Shown here in pieces: positions 37,687 to 38,523 of a DNA stretch of 38,523 nucleotides. Source of the DNA: a virus; IMG/VR virus record IMGVR_UViG_3300045738_002446, positions 1 through 38,523 of that record; one strand, given 5' to 3'. Every line of letters starts with the position of its first letter. The stretch's first letter is position 1. The position numbers and the translations under genes were made by a program. Below the pieces are notes generated by a model. The model worked only from the letters and a program-made list of their open reading frames with translations. It was not told where the DNA came from and searched no databases.

Positions 37687-38523
37687 TTAATTGGAAGGAT
37701 GAGGAATGGTATTGCAAGTGACTATCTTTTCTACTCCAGAATCCAATAAATCTTGATAAGCATTACCTGAAAATACAGCGTGAATACCTATACAAATAGG
37801 TGGTTTCATCCCTGCTCTTTTTAAATGCTCTACGGTTTCAATCATGGTACGTGCCGTGGAAATAATATCATCTACTAAAATAGGGGTAGCGTTTTTGTAT
37901 TTATCTACATCAGGAACAGAGACCTCTACGTTGCGGTCGCCGTGGCGTACTTTTTGTAATACAGTAAAAGGTACTCCAGCATTTTTAGCAACCTCAGACA
38001 CCCATTGTTCACTTTCAGAATCGGGACCGATAAGGACTGGATTTTCTATGTTTTCCTTTATCCATTCTGAAATAGCATCGGCAGCGTGAATGACTTTATT
38101 AAGGATGTGATAGACTTCGCCTAAAGAACTTATCCTGTGCAGATGAGGATCAACTGTAGTAATACTATCGGCAAAACCTGAAATCAAGTTTCCGAAGAAA
38201 CCAGAAGTAACACCTTCTCCTTTATTGAAAATTTTGTCCTGACGCATATATGCAAGATATGGTGCTACCAAACACGTGCACATTGCTCCCAATGATTTGG
38301 CAGTATGGCTTAAAAAATAAAGAGGTAACAGTTTTTCATCTGGTTCGTACAGGGTACAAACTAGTACAACACATTTATCCTTCACATCAGATAGTATACG
38401 TGTGTAAGATTCTCCATCTGGAAAATTACGCAGGGTTGCTTCTCCAATTTCGGCATTCATTTTCTTTGCTAATTGCTCTGTGAGTTCTTCGTTTCCAGGA
38501 AGACTGAATAATATCGTTTTCAT
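37687..38523 (-). CDS. Ribose-phosphate pyrophosphokinase homologue (host), 3' end cut by the phage
   Basis: The 278-residue product makes PRPP from ribose 5-phosphate and ATP. Motifs are RNFPDGE near residue 33, YMRQDKIFNKGEG near 92, VDPHLHR, and the PRPP-binding loop ILVDDIISTARTM at about 213-225. It ends abruptly after CNTIPHPSN at a TAA that lies at the phage junction; relatives typically continue for about 15-20 residues. The base composition and codon use differ from the phage genes, so this is chromosomal. The phage probably inserted into the 3' end of the gene, removing its last residues. Alternatively this is a naturally shorter variant. The window ends at its ATG. Confidence 0.8.
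   Translation of the reverse strand: MKTILFSLPGNEELTEQLAKKMNAEIGEATLRNFPDGESYTRILSDVKDKCVVLVCTLYEPDEKLLPLYFLSHTAKSLGAMCTCLVAPYLAYMRQDKIFNKGEGVTSGFFGNLISGFADSITTVDPHLHRISSLGEVYHILNKVIHAADAISEWIKENIENPVLIGPDSESEQWVSEVAKNAGVPFTVLQKVRHGDRNVEVSVPDVDKYKNATPILVDDIISTARTMIETVEHLKRAGMKPPICIGIHAVFSGNAYQDLLDSGVEKIVTCNTIPHPSN

Noticed and set aside
37491-37721. 76-residue + strand frame across the phage-host junction
   Set aside because: It crosses the junction and the candidate end repeats, and its sequence is not protein-like.

Overview
The window holds an almost complete transposable, Mu-like temperate phage integrated in a Bacteroidota chromosome, most likely Flavobacteriia. The evidence for the host is AT-rich sequence, start codons without Shine-Dalgarno sequences, a promoter of the Bacteroidota TTTG-N19-TAnnTTTG type, and Bacteroidota-type domains (DUF5977, DUF4468). 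The right flank (37687-38523) is a chromosomal ribose-phosphate pyrophosphokinase homologue whose reading frame stops at the phage junction. The left flank is unclear: the window opens in a short ArdA-like reading frame (1-195) followed by a terminator and a noncoding tandem-repeat array (313-515) that may be the distal phage end.

Read in phage orientation (right to left): a left-end-like noncoding region with repeated motifs (37232-37686); a CI/LexA-type repressor on the + strand (36542-37231); a divergent operator/promoter region; then a long minus-strand early operon (36452 to about 23195). That operon carries a small HTH protein, a MuA-like DDE transposase, a MuB-like ATPase, a DnaA-domain-IV-like protein, DUF3164, several micro-genes, a RecA-like ATPase, a gp16-like protein, an HNH-derived HTH protein, a DNA methyltransferase, a PP-loop PAPS-reductase-like gene, a BRO-type antirepressor and a secreted DUF4468-like protein.

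The structural genes form two divergent blocks around 17.1 kb. The + block (17220-23198) has small and large terminase, a gp36-like protein, a giant portal/F-head-protein fusion with a putative C-terminal nuclease domain, a gpG-like protein and a putative tail terminator. It converges on the early operon at a bidirectional terminator (about 23580-23605). The - block (17044-521) has prohead protease/scaffold, major capsid, a lysis group (small TM protein, M15 peptidase, lipoprotein with C-terminal TM), tail tube, tail-assembly chaperone with a probable -1 frameshift extension, tape measure, two Dit-like proteins, tail hub, a fibre or baseplate protein, a large fibre with an internal duplication, and small membrane proteins. 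The tail genes look siphovirus-like, as there is no sheath gene.

The most notable points are the complete promoter/operator switch, the frameshifted chaperone, the lipoprotein with unimolecular-spanin architecture inside a lysis group between capsid and tail genes, the triple-domain portal fusion, the membrane-like N-terminal extension on the capsid protein, and several structured noncoding elements. Exact phage termini and the target-site duplication could not be resolved by eye.
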